Shown: positions 44,741 through 52,792 of the stretch, one piece after another
Position numbering within the stretch: the first letter of the stretch is position 1
How the letters are laid out: each line of letters starts with the position of its first letter
From: Brucella tritici
GTDB lineage: Bacteria; Pseudomonadota; Alphaproteobacteria; Rhizobiales; Rhizobiaceae
Assembly: GCF_008932295.1 (NCBI RefSeq)
Contig: NZ_WBWA01000029.1
Location: forward strand, 1 to 62,982
DNA: 62,982 nt
Direction of reading: 5' to 3'
Notes under the pieces: model-generated
What the model was told of the DNA's origin: nothing
Database searches by the model: none
Seen by the model: only the letters and a program-made list of their open reading frames with translations
Position numbers and translations under genes: made by a program

Positions 44741-44780
44741 GCCCATCACGAGCCATAGTATTCGTGATGGGCCTTTGTTA
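44741..44780 (+). terminator. Rho-independent terminator
   Basis: GCCCATCACGA (44741-44751) and TCGTGATGGGC (44762-44772) pair perfectly, followed by CTTTGTT. It closes the haloperoxidase-like gene. Confidence 0.75.
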
Positions 44781-44890
44781 TTCCTAGACGTTTGCGCTGC
44801 ACTTGATGAGGACAAGGCAGATTTATTTCAAATATGGTATGATAGCAAAAGGGAGTTTTCTGCATCTAACAGATTGGCAGGAGATTGGCG

Positions 44891-47215
44891 ATGGCAGATC
44901 GGACCTCTTTAGAAAATGACGCCGTGGATAACGGGGCACATTGGTCGCGTGAGGAAGAACTTTCATTATTAGTAGATATGGTTCCAAGTCATTTGTGGCG
45001 TTTAACGGATGAAGGCGAACCTAGTTTTTTCAATAAGCGTATGGTCGATTTCATTGGTTTCAGCGCTGATGACCTAGAAAGCCCTGGCCGCTCAAAGTTG
45101 GACGTGCTTATTGACTGTATACACGAAGATGACGCCAAGGAATTCAGTTCGACGCTTCGTCGGTGTATCGCTACTGGCGAGGTATTCGCGATGCGTTATC
45201 GCTTACGCCGGGCGGATGGGGCTTTTCATTGGATGTCTAGTCGGGCCGAGCCCATGCGTGATCGGGGCGGACGTATAATCCAATGGTACGGTTTATGTCA
45301 TGACATACATGATCAAGTGATGATGGAAGAAGCGCTAAGACGCAGCGAGAGTCAGCTTCGTCGGCTGGTCGATTCCAACATTATCGGAATTGTGACGTGG
45401 GATCTAAATGGACAACTTTTGGATGCGAACGACGCATTTCTTAACATGGTCCAGTATAGTCGTGAAGAATTTGAAAGAGGATTTAGCTGGCTAGATTTAA
45501 CGCCTCCGGAGTGGCAGGAGGCGCACGCACTTGAAGAAGCTCAGGAACTTGCCAGTACAGGTCTAATGCAACCAAGGGAGAAAGAGTTTTTCAGGAAGGA
45601 CGGGGGTCGAGTACCCGTACTGATAGGTGCCGCTTGTTTCGAAGGTCAGCGCAGACAGGGTGTCGCCTATATCCTTGATTTAACTGAACGCAAGCATGCA
45701 GAGTTGGCACTGCGCAATCGTGAGAGGGAACTTGAACAACTAGTTGATACGGTACCGGTCCAACTCTGGTCTATTTCGGCAGAAGGCCACCCCGCATATA
45801 TCAACAAGACGATGAAGGACTATATGGGGCTTCACCCAAGAAAAAGCGATGACGAGCCAGGACTTGCAGAGACATTGAAAAGCAGCGTACACCCGAACGA
45901 CAGACTGCTTTACTTGGACAAGATAACCGATTCGGTCAAAACCGGAGAAAAATTCGAACACAAGTTTCGAAATCGCCGCTGGGATGGTGAATATCGATGG
46001 ACCCAGGGTTATGCTAACCCGCTTCGCGACGAGGAGGGCAATATAATCCGTTGGTATGGCGCCAACATTGACATTCATGAACAAGAAGTTTCTCAAAATG
46101 AATTGCGTGAAAAAGAACGTTTCCTTTCGCGCTTGGTTGAGACGTTGCCGGCAATGGTTGACTGTGCTGCGCCGAATGGTGAGCCAGTTTACCGGAGCCA
46201 ACAATTTCGTGAATTTCTTGGATATGAGCTCGAGGAGTTGGATAGTTCAGGAAAATCACGGCTGGCGGCCACGCTTGATACAAGTGTTCATCCTGACGAC
46301 GTAGCAGTAGTTAAGAAGAGATATTCGCAATGCCTTTCGTCAGGAGAACCCTACGCTCATAAGCACCGTTTGCAGCGCTTCGACGGCGAATACCGATGGG
46401 TCGAAACTCGCGCAGTGCCAATGCATAATACTGCTAGTGAAATAGTACAATGGAACGTTATATGCATTGACATCGATAGCGAAGTGCGGGCTCAGGAAGC
46501 ACTGCGCTTGGCTCAGGAGAGGCTTTTTCGCGCTAGCCAAACGGCAAGTCTGGCCGAGCTATCGGCTTCAATTGCGCATGAGGTTAATCAGCCACTCGCT
46601 GCCGTCGTGGCAAATTCATATGCATGTCATCGTTGGTTGTCAGCAACACCGGTGAATCTAGAGCGGGCAAAACAAACGGCTGAACGTCTCATACGGGATG
46701 CTAACACCGCCAGCGATGTAGTTAATCGAATCAAAGCATTATTTAAACACTCAGCAGATGAGCGCATACTTACAGATATTGGAAACATAATATCTGAAGC
46801 GCGAGCCCTGTTGGCTGGAAATGCATTGCAACACCGAATCGATATATTCATCGAAGAACAGTCTAGCTTACCACGGTTGATTTTAGATCGAACACAAATA
46901 CTCCAAGTACTAGTGAATTTAATGCGCAACGGGATAGAAGCCATGGAAAGTTCTCAAGATGAGAGAGTCCTCAGAATAAATGCGGGTCCAACGAACGCAG
47001 GAATACGCATCGAAATCAGCGATCTTGGTATTGGTCTCACCGAATTCGAAAACATCTTTGAACCATTTGTATCCGCGAAGATTAACGGAATGGGCATGGG
47101 ACTTGCCATTTGCCGTTCCATAGTCGAAGGCCATGGTGGACGATTAGTGGCAGAACCCAACCAGCCAAAAGGAGCGAAGTTCATTATAAATTTGCCAACT
47201 GGCCTGGGGCAATAA
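44891..47215 (+). CDS. Multi-PAS sensor histidine kinase, orphan
   Basis: 774 residues from an ATG with GGAG nine bases upstream. Four PAS/PAC units precede the kinase core: ASIAHEVNQPLAAVVAN (His563), NLMRNGIEAM, SDLGIGL and INGMGMGLAICRSIVEGHGG. The first PAS (VDMVPSHLWRLTDEGEPSFFNK) and the last PAS and core are close paralogues of the kinase at 28049-31555. No response regulator is adjacent; the IS110 element starts 55 bp after the stop. Its codon use looks more A+T-rich than its paralogue, so it may have been acquired separately. Cytosolic. Confidence 0.87.
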   Translation: MADRTSLENDAVDNGAHWSREEELSLLVDMVPSHLWRLTDEGEPSFFNKRMVDFIGFSADDLESPGRSKLDVLIDCIHEDDAKEFSSTLRRCIATGEVFAMRYRLRRADGAFHWMSSRAEPMRDRGGRIIQWYGLCHDIHDQVMMEEALRRSESQLRRLVDSNIIGIVTWDLNGQLLDANDAFLNMVQYSREEFERGFSWLDLTPPEWQEAHALEEAQELASTGLMQPREKEFFRKDGGRVPVLIGAACFEGQRRQGVAYILDLTERKHAELALRNRERELEQLVDTVPVQLWSISAEGHPAYINKTMKDYMGLHPRKSDDEPGLAETLKSSVHPNDRLLYLDKITDSVKTGEKFEHKFRNRRWDGEYRWTQGYANPLRDEEGNIIRWYGANIDIHEQEVSQNELREKERFLSRLVETLPAMVDCAAPNGEPVYRSQQFREFLGYELEELDSSGKSRLAATLDTSVHPDDVAVVKKRYSQCLSSGEPYAHKHRLQRFDGEYRWVETRAVPMHNTASEIVQWNVICIDIDSEVRAQEALRLAQERLFRASQTASLAELSASIAHEVNQPLAAVVANSYACHRWLSATPVNLERAKQTAERLIRDANTASDVVNRIKALFKHSADERILTDIGNIISEARALLAGNALQHRIDIFIEEQSSLPRLILDRTQILQVLVNLMRNGIEAMESSQDERVLRINAGPTNAGIRIEISDLGIGLTEFENIFEPFVSAKINGMGMGLAICRSIVEGHGGRLVAEPNQPKGAKFIINLPTGLGQ

Positions 47216-47281
47216 TCTAAATTGGTTTCGAGTTTTCGCCTAGTTTGGAGTTGCCCCATAAAAACCGTGTGTGGACACCTC

Positions 47282-47525
47282 TCGCAATGCAAGTGATTTT
47301 TTCTTCGGTCATGAGCATGTGGTTGAGTTCCGTCGTGTGTCCGGCCTGTTGAAGTGCATCGCTTTAGATGCTGGCCATTATGGTTCGTGCGGGGATTCGG
47401 TCCACATCGGACAGGCGTGCTCGGGGCACGTGGTTTTTAACTGGGTTTCCGATCCCGTCACTCTCAACTTTCGCCCATAAACCTCCGCTTAGATCACCCA
47501 CATGCCGACACTCTAGCCGCCGCAG
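47282..47525 (-). ncRNA. Candidate bridge RNA region of IS110-A
   Basis: The 244 non-coding bases downstream of the transposase stop, inside the inverted repeat, are where IS1111-group elements encode the bridge RNA that pairs with target and donor DNA. I place the candidate by position only; I did not fold it. Confidence 0.35.
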
Positions 47526-48548
47526 TCAGACGGTAGCTGGAGATTCATATACCCCGCCGCGAGCCATCAACGCCCAAGCGACACGAGCAATTTTGTTTGC
47601 CAACGCCACTGCCACTAGCATCTTTGGTTTGCGCGCTAGCATCCGTCCAAGCCACGACTCTTTTTCACTGACCTGTTTGGCAGTGTGTCGAACAACTGCC
47701 ATTGCGCCGATAATCAAGAGTCGCCTAAGATCACGTTGGCCCATCTTTGACATCTTTCCAAGACGTGTTTTACCCCCTGTAGAGTTCTGTTTCGGCGTGA
47801 GTCCAAGCCAGGCCGCAAAATCCCTGCCCTTGGAGAAGGTTGATGTATCTGGAGAAAGAGCGACCATTGCTGCAGCAGTTATCGGCCCTATCCCCGGAAC
47901 CTTCATAAGCCGTCGTGCCGTTTCATCCGACTGTGCGGACTTTCTCACGACCTCGTCCTGTGTTTGAATGCGTTCATTGAGCATCTGAAGGTGCTTCAGG
48001 AGTTCTCGACCGAGCTCGACAACTGCCTCCGGCAAATCTGGCTCCGGTTCGTGTAAGACTGCGGCAAGTTGGCGAATGTTTTGCGGGCCTGTTGGGACGA
48101 CAATTCCGTATTCCGCAAAGTGTCCGCGAAGGGCATTTATAGTTTGCGTTCTCTGAGCCATCAAAAGGTCGCGAGTTTTGAACGCCATGGCTTGGCTCTG
48201 CTGGCGGTGAGTTTTCACGCCAACAAATCGCATGGTGGGTCGTGAAGCCGCCTCAGCGATGGCTTCAGCGTCGGCAGCATCATTTTTCTGACGCTTTACA
48301 AAAGGCTTGACGTACTGAGGGGCAATAAGGCGCACATCGTGGCCCAGCTTTCCAATTTCGCGACCCCAGTGATGGGCTCCGGCGCAGGCCTCCATTGCAA
48401 CAAGGCAAGTCGGATGCTCGGCGATGAAAGGCAAAAGTTTTGCGCGTGATAGCTTTTTTCGAAAGGCGACTGATCCATCAGACGCCATTCCGTGCAACTG
48501 GAATACATTCTTTGCGAGATCAATTCCGATGATAAAGCGACCGTTCAT
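47526..48548 (-). CDS. IS110-family transposase (IS110-A), intact
   Basis: 340 residues from MNGRFIIGIDLAKNVFQLHG, with GGAGAGG before the ATG. The N-terminal RuvC-like DEDD domain shows GIDLAKN (Asp), AMEACAGAHHWGRE (Glu) and KNDAADAEAIAEA (Asp-Asp). The C-terminal Tnp domain has VPGIGPITAAAMVALS, WLGLTPKQNSTGGKTRLGKMSKMGQRDLRRLLIIGAMA in pieces, containing the conserved Ser. It is a recombinase that acts with its element's own RNA guide. Confidence 0.88.
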   Translation of the reverse strand: MNGRFIIGIDLAKNVFQLHGMASDGSVAFRKKLSRAKLLPFIAEHPTCLVAMEACAGAHHWGREIGKLGHDVRLIAPQYVKPFVKRQKNDAADAEAIAEAASRPTMRFVGVKTHRQQSQAMAFKTRDLLMAQRTQTINALRGHFAEYGIVVPTGPQNIRQLAAVLHEPEPDLPEAVVELGRELLKHLQMLNERIQTQDEVVRKSAQSDETARRLMKVPGIGPITAAAMVALSPDTSTFSKGRDFAAWLGLTPKQNSTGGKTRLGKMSKMGQRDLRRLLIIGAMAVVRHTAKQVSEKESWLGRMLARKPKMLVAVALANKIARVAWALMARGGVYESPATV

Positions 48549-48626
48549 AACAACCTCTCCGTTAAAGACACCACTATCTTGGCATATTGCGATGCCGGTA
48601 GGAGGTGTCCACACCATCGGACATTT

Positions 48627-48799
48627 TCAGGATTGAGCATTTCGGCTCAGGAACTCTCGTGGAGATTGATATCCTAAAGCCTTGTGCGGGTGAAGATTGT
48701 TGTAGTGCTCGAACCATGATGGCAGTTGAGCCATGACAGTTTCGGCGTCCGGCGTCGGATTTATTCGGACATAATCGCGCTTGAATGTTTTGACGAAGG
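48627..48799 (-). pseudogene. IS3-A transposase orfB, C-terminal piece
   Basis: Translation FVKTFKRDYVRINPTPDAET, then QLPSWFEHYNNLHPHKALGYQSPREFLSRNAQS and a stop at 48627. It is the end of an IS2-like orfB. The first half lies at 51752-52466. The stretch carrying the second Asp and the catalytic Glu is missing between the halves, so the transposase is dead. Confidence 0.7.
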
Positions 48800-48817
48800 T
48801 GACCTTGCCCCCAAGTT

Positions 48818-49200
48818 TTATCCAGTTTTGAGTTCGCTCCAGCGGTTTTGGGTTGCTGTATTTGGGGCGGTAGCGGCGGGTTGCAGTGCGGAGCCATTTC
48901 GGCTGCGCAGCACCGCATCACGTCGCGGGTTGATGGTCTGAGCGAACTCGGCAGGTGTCAGCCAGCCGAGGCCAGAATGTGGACGGTGATCGTTGTAATC
49001 GCCGCGCCAGTTTGAAAGCGCTGATCGAGCATGGGTCAGTGACGAGAAGAGGGTTTCATTCAAGAACTCGTCTCGCAGCCGTCCATTGAAGCTTTCGATG
49101 AAAGCGTTCTGAATGGGTTTGCCAGGCGCAATGTAGTGCCAATCCACCTTAGTCTTGTCCGTCCATTGCAGGATCGCGTTGCTGGTGAACTCGCTGCCGT
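48818..49200 (-). pseudogene. IS3-B transposase orfB, C-terminal part
   Basis: Translation [40 protein letters not shown] (Glu of the DDE triad), [30 protein letters not shown]. It joins exactly to the N-terminal part at 50858-51427 when IS110-B is removed (RSDN + GSEF). Confidence 0.8.
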
Positions 49201-49225
49201 AGCACCTACGGAAGGAAGAGTTGGA

Positions 49226-49283
49226 GCCACCTCAAACAGTGCGCGCAGCTTTTTTGCTGCAAGCGCGCACCGTTTGAGGTGGC
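49226..49283 (+). ncRNA. Long hairpin in the 5' non-coding end of IS110-B
   Basis: GCCACCTCAAAC and GTTTGAGGTGGC pair over 12 bp, continued after one mismatch by GTGCGCGC/GCGCGCAC (8 bp) and an AGC-T6-GCT tip. It lies 60 bases before the transposase ATG. It could be part of the guide RNA or a promoter-reading barrier. Confidence 0.45.
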
Positions 49284-49345
49284 CATGGCCAGTCGAAGTA
49301 GCTCTAGAATGTGAGTGTTCACAACTCATTCCGGAGAGACCAACC

Positions 49346-50608
49346 ATGACCAGTCAGAATTCTATACCTGCCGATGCCGTGTTGGTAGCCATCGACATCG
49401 CCAAGGTTCGCAATGAAGTGTTGATCGAAGCACCCGGCCATAAACGCCGCCGTCGGTTGTCTGTTCTCAATACGCGTGCAGAACATGACCATCTGATCGA
49501 GATTTTGCAATCATATGACCGACCGGTTGTCTGCGCCTTTGAGGCAACTGGTAATTATCATCGTCCGATCGCCTGGCGGTTGGTGGAAGCCGGCTTCGAA
49601 ACGCGGTTGGTGTCGTCGTTGGCGCTTGCCCGCACGCGAGAAGCCTTGCACAACGGTTGGGACAAAAACGATCCTAAGGATGCGCAGGTGATCCTGCACA
49701 TGTTGAGGATCCATTCGACGCAGGTTTATCACGATCCCTTGCGTGCTGGCATCAACGACGTTCAGGAATTGTCGAAGACACACGAAGCCATTGCTAACGC
49801 CAAGACCGAGATACAACATCGCATCCTGACGCATTACCTGCCGCTGTATTTTCCAGAGATCGAGCGTTTCCGAGGTAACAGTCGCAGCGACTGGTTCTTC
49901 GCATTCCTTGATGCCTTCCCCACACCATCGAGCATCACGATACTGACGAAGGAAAAGTTCGTCGAAGCGGCATGGGATGTTGTCGGCAGGAAAGTCAGCA
50001 AGTCACAGATTTTAATGGATATTTATTAGACTGCCCGCACCTCTATTGGCCTGCCATTGCCGCTGGATGCGCCTGCAATTCGCATGTTTCGGATGGTTGT
50101 CGCCGAAGCCCGCAGCCTGATCCGCCAACGCAACGAGATCGAAGCACAGGCCGATGAGCTGCTGCGACACAGCCGTGATTATCAGATCCTGCGGCAGATT
50201 CCCGGGATCGGTCCGATCAACGCGCTAACGATCATTGCAGAGGCTGGGGACCTACGCCGCTTTCATCATCACCGTCAGTTTCTCAAATTTTGCGGGCTGG
50301 ATCTGTCGACACAGCAATCGGGTCAGTATCGCGGCCAGACCCGGCTTTCCAAATTCGGCAACGCGCGGCTGCGGCGGACCCTGTGGATTGCTGGGCAAGT
50401 TGCCATCCGCCAGCGTGAGAACGGCTTCCGACATAAATTCGAACGTTACATCGCGAGAGATCGTGACAATCCTGATCTGCGCCGCAAGGCAATGACCGCT
50501 ATTACCGCCAAGATGGCGCGTGTCGTACACGCCGTCGTCAAAAGCGGTTCAGACTACCGGCCCTTCGTTGAAGGGCGGGTACCAGGTGGAAGAACCTCTT
50601 TCAGTTAG
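49346..50608 (+). pseudogene. IS110-B transposase with one in-frame amber codon
   Basis: Starts MTSQNSIPADAVLVAIDIAK and shows the DEDD motifs AIDIAKVRNEV, CAFEATGNYHRP and KNDPKDAQVILHM. The C-terminal Tnp domain is IPGIGPINALTIIAEAGDLRRF, then GLDLSTQQSGQYRGQTRLSK (Ser). A TAG at 50027-50029 interrupts the frame after KSQILMDIY, and the same frame resumes with TARTSIGLPLPLDAP. A single G-to-T change from GAG would explain it. Otherwise full length (420 codons). Confidence 0.8.
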
Positions 50609-50665
50609 AGCCGTGAGGGCACCCTTCGGATGATCCTGTAGACAATGCTTGGGTCTTCCACCTGG
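50582..50665 (+). ncRNA. Inverted repeat at the 3' end of IS110-B transposase
   Basis: CCAGGTGGAAGA (50582-50593) and TCTTCCACCTGG (50654-50665) are perfect 12-bp arms around a 60-base loop that includes the transposase stop at 50608. The position fits a structured RNA in the element's right end. Candidate bridge RNA, by position and pairing only. Confidence 0.4.
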
Positions 50666-50857
50666 ATCAGAAGCTCGTGTTAAGGACGGTGAGGGCCAAA
50701 ATGATGGACCCTGTGTTTGCTATGGACGAGACCTTTTCCCATGCCAGTGGAAGCCGCCTGGTTCGACGATGTGACTTGACGAGCGTCATGCAGCGTGAGC
50801 ATGCTGACGAGCAGAGAAACTTTGTCTGCCAAGCCCATTTTCTTCCGCACTTAGGAC

Positions 50858-51427
50858 GTTGTCGGAACGAATGTGCGTCGGGATGCCCCTTAAGATGAAG
50901 AGGTCAGAAAGCACGTCGATGATCCGGTCAAGCTCGCGGGCAACGCGCAGACCGGAAAGCGATGTATCGGCGACGAATACCAGGCATTCCCTGGTGCAAT
51001 CGTCGACGACCGTCAGAATCCGGAACCTGCGTCCATCGGTGAGTTGATCCGACACGAAGTCCAGTGACCAACGATCATTGGCCGTCATCGGAACCAGCAT
51101 CGGTGCTCGTGTGCCGATCGCTCGCTTGCGACCGCCGCGCTTGCGCACCATCAGCTTTTCCTCCCGATTGAGCCGGAAGAGCCTCTTGTGGTTCACAAGG
51201 TGCCCCTCGCGTCTGAGTAGGACATGAATGCGTCGGTAGCCAAAGCGGCGGCGTTCATGCGCCAACGCCTTCATTCGCTCGCGAAGGTCATGGTCGTCGA
51301 TGCGGCTGCTTTCGTAACGAACTGTCATCCGGCAAACACCGATGGCTTTACACGCCCGCCGTTCGCTCATCCGATGTTGGTTCATCAGATGCGCGATAGC
51401 GTTCCGCTGGGCTGCGGGCGTCACCAC
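50858..51427 (-). pseudogene. IS3-B transposase orfB, N-terminal part
   Basis: Begins MVTPAAQRNAIAHLMNQHRM and carries the HTH_21-like part, then NDRWSLDFVSDQLTDGRRFR (first Asp) and ends at IRSDN (second Asp), where IS110-B begins. The rest lies at 48818-49200. In the intact element it is made by frameshifting from orfA, whose frame overlaps by a few bases. Confidence 0.8.
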
Positions 51428-51687
51428 TTCTTTCCCAAAAGGTCTTTCAACGCGGCGTTGTCGAGCATCGCATCCGCCAGAAGCCGCTTCAGTTTCGTGT
51501 TCTCGTCCTCCAGCGTCTTCAGCCGCTTGGCCTCAGACACGTCCATCCCGCCGAACTTGGCCTTCCATTTATAGATGCTCGCATCGCTGACACCGTGTTT
51601 GCGGCAAAGCTCCGAGACAGGCGTGCCCGCCTCGTGCTCCTTCAGGATGCCAATGATCTGTTCGTCTGTGAAACGGTTGCGCTTCAT
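51421..51687 (-). CDS. IS3-B transposase orfA
   Basis: 88 residues: MKRNRFTDEQIIGILKEHEA, then TPVSELCRKHGVSDASIYKW (helix-turn-helix), then a leucine-zipper-like coiled coil ENTKLKRLLADAMLDNAALK. Complete, with orfB following in the -1 frame as in IS407-type elements. GAGAGGACC lies just before the ATG. Confidence 0.85.
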   Translation of the reverse strand: MKRNRFTDEQIIGILKEHEAGTPVSELCRKHGVSDASIYKWKAKFGGMDVSEAKRLKTLEDENTKLKRLLADAMLDNAALKDLLGKKW

Positions 51688-51751
51688 TCTCTGGTCCTCT
51701 CAATGGGCCAGAGCTTACTTCAAAATGGATTATTTCAACGGGGCAAGGTCA

Positions 51752-52466
51752 CCGCCGTAATGACAAGATCCTGCACATCTTCGCTCTTGATGCCTTCTGT
51801 CGTGGCCACATGAGCGATTGCTTCCCGATCACAGCAGTCGAGCGCAAATGCAACGCGGACCTTTTCCTTGTTGTCGCACGTGATCTCGAAGCCATCGGAG
51901 CACCATCTGGTATTGGAGCGCTCGACGGTGACTTGCCCGTCGTGTCTGCGTTCACCGGCAGCTCCGGTATGGCGCTGAAGGAGCAGATCATGCTGCTTCA
52001 TCACGCGATAAACACGTTTGGCGTTCGGCCATGAACGCCCCTGTTCACGGGCCTTGCGCCGCAGAACGGCATGAACGCGCCGATAGCCATAGGTCGACAT
52101 TTCTTCAATGACCGCCTTGATCTGAGCAACCAGATCAGCGTCGGGAAGCGGAGGTCTCCCTCGGGCTTTGGAAAGGGTGCCTGTGGCTCGCGCCGCGATA
52201 TTCGACCGGGCAACACCTAGCGTCTCGCATACCGCTTTCATCGCAAAACGTCCTTCGGCAGCGAGATTGAGTGCAGCATGCGTTTTTTTGGGCCGCTGGC
52301 GATTTCGAGGGCCTCCTTGAGAATTTCCCCTTCCATCGTCTTCTTGCCCAGCAGGCGCTGTAATTCCTTCACCTGAGCCTGAAGCGCCCGGTATTCCGAG
52401 GCAGGGACAACCTCCTCTTCGGCTGCCGTTGCGACCAATGCACCCTGTGACGCAAGCTTGCGCCAC
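51752..52466 (-). pseudogene. IS3-A transposase orfB, N-terminal part
   Basis: The recognisable part starts after about 70 codons: AALNLAAEGRFAMKAVCETL, VIEEMSTYGYRRVHAVLRRK, MKQHDLLLQRHTG, and NTRWCSDGFEITCDNKEKVR, VAFALDCCDREAIAHVATTE. It holds the first catalytic Asp only. The frame stops at ITAV where IS3-B begins. The C-terminal piece lies at 48627-48799. Confidence 0.75.
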
Positions 52467-52630
52467 GCGAACAGCTGGTTAGGCGCAATGCCATGACGAC
52501 GGGCGACCAGACTGACCGTTGCGTCCGCCTCGTAGGTTTCGTGGACAATCGCAAGTTTCTCCGCTGTACTCCAGCGTCGACGCCGCTCAGGGCCGGAAAG
52601 AATTTCCATCTTAATGCTATTACCAGTCAT
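52238..52630 (-). CDS. IS3-A transposase orfA
   Basis: Up to 130 residues; MEILSGPERRRRWSTAEKLA is the likely native beginning (ATG at 52609). VSLVARRHGIAPNQLFAWRK is the helix-turn-helix of the IS2-type orfA, followed by the coiled coil EYRALQAQVKELQRLLGKKT. It is intact but orphaned, because orfB is split. orfB overlaps it in another frame. Confidence 0.8.
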   Translation of the reverse strand: MTGNSIKMEILSGPERRRRWSTAEKLAIVHETYEADATVSLVARRHGIAPNQLFAWRKLASQGALVATAAEEEVVPASEYRALQAQVKELQRLLGKKTMEGEILKEALEIASGPKKRMLHSISLPKDVLR

Positions 52631-52792
52631 AATGTGAACAGTAGTCCTATCACTTATTTAAGTGGCAGAAACTGTCCGGGCAATTAAGGGGCTATTCCAT
52701 AGTTTGACCGCGAAGTAACACTCGAATGTCAACGTAAATTGTGATGTACAGTAGTTAACGAACTTCACACCGATGGTGGACGCTACATGTAC

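Larger units (their letters stand above)
47269..48614 (-). mobile_element. IS110-family element, IS1111-like (IS110-A)
   Basis: Sub-terminal inverted repeats GTGTGGACACCTC (47269-47281) and GAGGTGTCCACAC (48602-48614) bound a 1346-bp element containing one DEDD transposase. Sub-terminal repeats are a hallmark of the IS1111 group of IS110. The true tips may lie a few bases outside. The right end abuts the IS3-A end at 48618. Confidence 0.7.
49201..50857 (+). mobile_element. IS110-family element IS110-B inside IS3-B
   Basis: About 1657 bp. The host reading RSDN/GSEF is restored precisely if 49201-50857 is removed, and the bases CGT are shared by both junctions (49198-49200 and 50857-50859). 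The target-duplication-free, core-sharing insertion fits IS110-type recombination. Confidence 0.75.
48800..51751 (-). mobile_element. IS3-family element, IS407-like (IS3-B), interrupted
   Basis: Inverted repeats TGACCTTGCCCCCAAG (from 48800) and, on the other strand, TGACCTTGCCCCGTTG (from 51751) bound the element. Inside are orfA and a split orfB. Flanks do not show a matching target duplication. It sits within orfB of IS3-A and itself hosts IS110-B. Confidence 0.8.
48618..52678 (-). mobile_element. IS3-family element, IS2-like (IS3-A), interrupted
   Basis: Ends CGGACATTTTCAGG (from 48618) and, on the other strand, CGGACAGTTTCTGCC (from 52678) face each other as imperfect inverted repeats. 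It contains orfA and orfB on the minus strand and is split by IS3-B (48800-51751). Removing the insert leaves about 1.1 kb, with part of orfB missing. Confidence 0.65.
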
